Assembly: GCA_028823485.1 (NCBI GenBank)
Contig: JAPKBG010000004.1
Span: 1-64,000 of the forward strand
Source: Methylophilaceae bacterium
Lineage (GTDB): Bacteria; Pseudomonadota; Gammaproteobacteria; Burkholderiales; Methylophilaceae
DNA length: 64,000 bases
Reading direction: 5' to 3'
Position numbers and translations under genes: made by a program. The stretch's first letter is position 1. Every line of letters begins with the position of its first letter. Shown in pieces: positions 60,749-64,000 of this stretch. The notes under the pieces are model-generated. The model did not search any database. It saw nothing but the letters and a program-made list of their open reading frames with translations, and was not told the origin of the DNA.

Positions 60749-60928
60749 TTATGATGGTAGCGGTTTATATGTTGATTCATCATAAGGAGCAATTTCTGGC
60801 AATGGCTGCCATAGAGCCGGATATGTTGGTTCATCATATGGTGCAATTTAAGGTAAAAGACCACCACCTGTAGAGGCACAACCAATTAAAAATAATGCTG
60901 TCATTAAAGCAAGTGCAAATTTATTCAT
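60749..60928 (-). pseudogene. Small lipoprotein with two tandem 'LPxIAPYDE(P/S)TY' repeats and an in-frame TAA
   Basis: MNKFALALMTALFLIGCASTGGGLLP*IAPYDEPTYPALWQPLPEIAPYDESTYKPLPS*; lipobox LIGC; TAA at 60848-60850 sits where repeat 2 has GAA. Confidence 0.65.
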
Positions 60929-61049
60929 GTAAATCTCCCTGAGCTTTCTAATTATATTAATCGTATTTTAAGAGTAAATACTCCTAAACGTTAATTTAAC
61001 GGTTGGGAGCCAATGATACAACCAATAAGGCGCCACTTATGGAGGTTGG

Positions 61050-62294
61050 TTAAGGCATTTTACGTTCCAATGCAAATAAATCAGTGATTTGCTCACGTTC
61101 TCTTACGATATGGCATTGGTTATTATCAACCATAATTTCTGGCGCTCTAGCACGAGTATTGTAGTTGCTAGCCATACTCATGGCATAGGCACCTGCTGAT
61201 TTAACCACCAATATGTCATTTTCTCGCAAGTTCAAGGCTCTATCATGGCCTAAAAAGTCGCCTGTTTCACATACAGGGCCAACAATTTCATACACGGTTT
61301 TTTCACCGCCACGAGTTTGCGCGGGCACAATGTCGTGATAGGCATCATATAAAGCAGGGCGCATTAAATCATTCATGGCGGCATCAACAATCGCAAAGTT
61401 TTTGCTCTCAGCTAGTTTTAGGTATTCCACTTTGGTTAATAGTACGCCTGCATTACCAACGAGTGCGCGACCTGGCTCAAACAATAGTTTGACTTGTTTT
61501 TTATTCAGTTTTTCTAAAATAGCTTGTGTATATTGCTTGAATTCAGGCGGGGTCTCATTATCATAAGTAATGCCAATACCGCCACCTACATCAATATGTG
61601 AAATATGAATCTTATGGTCTTCTAATACCTCGACTAAGCCCAGCACGCGATCTAATGCATCGATAAAGGGCGCGATTTCGGTGATCTGTGAACCAATATG
61701 ACAATCGACACCATGAACTGCAATATTAGGCATTGCCGCAGCTTTTTGATAAACGGGGACTGCGTCATCAATCGCTACGCCAAACTTATTGTTTTTCAAG
61801 CCTGTGGAGATATAAGGGTGTGTTTTAGCATCCACATTTGGATTCACACGTAAAGAAACGGGTGCTACTTTACCCATTCCCTCAGCTACTTGGTTTAAAC
61901 GAACCAACTCGCTAGCTGATTCTACGTTAAAGCAAAGAATACCAGCACCTAATGCAGCGCGCATTTCGTCTGCTGTTTTACCGACACCAGAAAACACGAC
62001 TTTTTTAGGATCGCCACCAGCGGCTAATACGCGCGCAAGTTCGCCACCAGAAACAATGTCGAAACCAGCGCCTAATTGAGCAAAGACATTCAGCACGGCA
62101 ATGTTCGGATTCGCTTTAACCGCGAAGCAGATTAAGTGGTCAGTAGTGGACAGACCAGCTTGAAAATCATTAAAAGCCTGTGTAAGCGCTTGCTTTGAAT
62201 ACACATAGCATGGCGTTCCATATTGTTCGGCAATGTCAGTTAGGGCGACATTTTCAGCGTGTAATACGCCACTTTTCAATTCAAAAAAATTCAC
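61050..62294 (-). CDS. lysA: Diaminopimelate decarboxylase
   Basis: YGTPCYVYSKQALTQAFNDFQAGL; HICFAVKANPN; HVDVGGGIGITY-type; LFEPGRALVGNAGVLLTKVEY; GPVCETGDFLGHDR. Confidence 0.98.
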   Translation of the reverse strand: MNFFELKSGVLHAENVALTDIAEQYGTPCYVYSKQALTQAFNDFQAGLSTTDHLICFAVKANPNIAVLNVFAQLGAGFDIVSGGELARVLAAGGDPKKVVFSGVGKTADEMRAALGAGILCFNVESASELVRLNQVAEGMGKVAPVSLRVNPNVDAKTHPYISTGLKNNKFGVAIDDAVPVYQKAAAMPNIAVHGVDCHIGSQITEIAPFIDALDRVLGLVEVLEDHKIHISHIDVGGGIGITYDNETPPEFKQYTQAILEKLNKKQVKLLFEPGRALVGNAGVLLTKVEYLKLAESKNFAIVDAAMNDLMRPALYDAYHDIVPAQTRGGEKTVYEIVGPVCETGDFLGHDRALNLRENDILVVKSAGAYAMSMASNYNTRARAPEIMVDNNQCHIVREREQITDLFALERKMP

Positions 62295-62315
62295 GGAGGT
62301 ATCTTTAGACTTTCT

Positions 62316-62558
62316 TTATTCTTTGGTTGCTTGATTGTCAGGTGTTATTTCTGGAGTCATCTTCAGCGACACTCTTGGTGTCACTTTCGATGTTGCTTCA
62401 GGCGTCACTCCCAGCGTCTCAGCTGGTGCTTCTTGTACTTTATCTTGCGTTGGTAGCGGATAGCGTTGCTCAGGAATATACAAAGGTCCGAGCGTGCCGC
62501 AGCCGATAAGGGATGTGTAAATAGCGAGCATTAGGATGGTCGAGCATGTTTTAAACAT
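62316..62558 (-). CDS. lptM: Small lipoprotein upstream of lysA (LptM/YifL-like)
   Basis: Lipobox SLIGCGTLGPLYIPEQRYPLP; lysA-adjacent position. Confidence 0.75.
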   Translation of the reverse strand: MFKTCSTILMLAIYTSLIGCGTLGPLYIPEQRYPLPTQDKVQEAPAETLGVTPEATSKVTPRVSLKMTPEITPDNQATKE

Positions 62559-62741
62559 AATGATCTGACAAACTTAAAAAGTTAAGCACACATTTTATCA
62601 CCTTCTGTTTCATCAAGCACTGCCTCATCAAGCAAAAGCGAAGTGCTTTTAGCCGCTCATTCTGCGGTTAAGGCCGATTGTCGGATGACGCTGGACAATG
62701 CACAATAGACTTTGGCATGATTAACTCACCATAAAAGGGTA

Positions 62742-63655
62742 TTGGAATGGAGATGGTAAATGGGTGGTGGTGTTTACATCAGGTTATAACAATATCCCTG
62801 ATAACAATGCTTTTTACTCCAGCCCGGCAAATAGTGTATTTAAGCCTAACCTAACGCTGCAGTATAATACGGGTAATGGACAAGGTTACTTATATGTAGT
62901 CGATGCTAAAGCAGGCAACAGTTTGGCCACTATTGCCACAGGAGTTGGCTCACACGCCTCACCTAGTGGGTTAGGTAAGATGAGTGCTTATGCAGACTTT
63001 GCGGAAACAAATAATACTGCTACTTATCATTATGGTGGTGATTTGAATGGGGATGTATGCCGGTTTAATATTGAGGCCGGCGTCAACTCAGTCTTACACT
63101 TTGCAACATTAAAAGATGCTTCAAATGTGGGTCAGCCGATTATGACGCCAGTTGGATTAGGTGAGATTAACAATAAAAAAGTTATTATTGTTGGTACTGG
63201 CAAGTACTTAGAAGCATCAGCGTTTAGACGCTACTTCATTTAGTACACAAAGTTTATATGCGCTTAAAGATGTTGCAAATGATGGCGATCCTGAGCCTAT
63301 GTATAATAATCCACATTCGGTAGCCGGCATCGCAAATCAAACAGTCGTGCCAAACTCAGACCCTAGCAAATCTGATGAGCGAGTCAGTGGGACATCAAAT
63401 GGGGTTAATTTTGTTAGCGGTCCTGGCTGGTATCTTTATTTCCCCGATTCTGATGAACGTCAAAATGTTGCATCTCAATTAGTGTCGGGTTGCTAGTGCC
63501 AAAAACAGTGCCTACGGCGAGCGAATGTCAACCAGAAGGTTACGGTTGGTTTAATTTCTTTGATTATAGAACGGGCTTGGCTGTTCTTAATAGTTCAGGT
63601 GCTGTTTCTCAACGGACAGCCGCACCCAGCGTAGGCTTTAGCCACCCTTTTTGTT
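62742..63655 (+). pseudogene. pilY1: PilY1-like C-terminal beta-propeller fragment
   Basis: WNGDGKWVVVFTSGYNN..GYLYVVDAKAGNSLATIATGVGSHASPSGLGKMSAYADFAETNNTATYHYGGDLNGDVCRFNIE..GPGWYLYFPDSDERQNVASQLVSGC* then ..GYGWFNFFDYRTGLAVLN; broken frames and no N-terminal half. Confidence 0.85.
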
Positions 63656-63670
63656 AACTAAAGCTCAACT

Positions 63671-64000
63671 TTACTTTTTCAGCGATCTCGTTAGTAAGTG
63701 TTTAGTGACGAAGCCATTAACTAAACCAAAAAATAAGCTTGCTAGCCCAAAAATAGGGATAAGGTAGGCAACGCCAGCGTGCGGGATGAGCCAGAGTCTA
63801 ACCAAAATAAGCTGTCCCGCAACGTGGGCAAAGGCTGCTAAAATACTGAGTGTAATGACACTAAAGTGTTTTTTTGGCAGATGTTGTGCAAAAAATAATA
63901 TGCCTAAGCTTAATAGCGCACCAGATAAACTTAAGATAAAAGTCGGCGATAAAAATTGACCAAGTAAGAGACTGCTGGCAAAAACACGTAATAAACTCAC
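63671..64000 (-). CDS. Gx transporter family / heptaprenyl diphosphate synthase component I-like membrane protein (cut by window edge)
   Basis: FLSPTFILSLSGALLSLGILFFAQHLPKKHFSVITLSILAAFAHVAGQLILVRLWLIPHAGVAYLIPIFGLASLFFGLVNGFVTKHLL. Confidence 0.7.
   Translation of the reverse strand: MSLLRVFASSLLLGQFLSPTFILSLSGALLSLGILFFAQHLPKKHFSVITLSILAAFAHVAGQLILVRLWLIPHAGVAYLIPIFGLASLFFGLVNGFVTKHLLTRSLKK

Noticed and set aside
47044-60928. Stop-codon reassignment (TAA/TAG read as Gln/Glu) to explain the many in-frame stops
   Set aside because: Intact essential genes here (rpsO, infB, pnp, metH, truB, ispH) end at TAA or TAG at the expected length, and no suppressor tRNA is visible; pseudogenisation is simpler.
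62316-62558. TP-rich repeats in the lysA-linked lipoprotein as a new repeat system
   Set aside because: Short imperfect VTPE/VTPR/MTPE repetition is typical low-complexity tail variation in LptM-like lipoproteins.

Overview
This 64 kb window looks like chromosome from a methylotrophic betaproteobacterium, probably Methylophilaceae/Methylotenera-like; that is inferred from gene content and style, and no search was run. The housekeeping backbone includes rimP-nusA-infB-rbfA-truB, rpsO-pnp, dksA, folD, gnd, apaG-mltA, glnK-amtB, metH, mpl, nadA, ispH-nudB, purU and lysA, plus five intact tRNAs (Pro, Arg, His, Val, Asp). Between these blocks are accessory and decaying regions. (1) A small tRNA-His-associated island (about 11.7-13.96 kb) has an integrase N-terminal remnant, a sterol-desaturase/TetR pair with a very readable promoter-operator, an attC-like inverted repeat and a partial second copy of the tRNA-His 3' end. 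(2) A nitrate-assimilation relic (nasT + 3' half of nasA) is broken by short-repeat slippage events. (3) A 23-aa orphan pqqA precursor gene is absent from the ORF track. (4) A TolC/HlyD/ABC exporter operon has an ABC ATPase that appears degenerate at every catalytic motif except Walker A. (5) A group of ~50-aa acidic small ORFs was below the ORF-track cutoff; two of them are clearly homologous. (6) There is an unusually high number of otherwise well-preserved genes broken by single nonsense codons or 1-nt A-run indels (comM, DUF389, DUF2147, nasT, nasA, DUF4124, EAL/HDOD, a small lipoprotein). No CRISPR array, rRNA operon or complete prophage was seen. I found no system I can confidently call new. 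The best candidates for follow-up are the degenerate ABC exporter, the small acidic ORF family and the tRNA-His island with its attC-like element.
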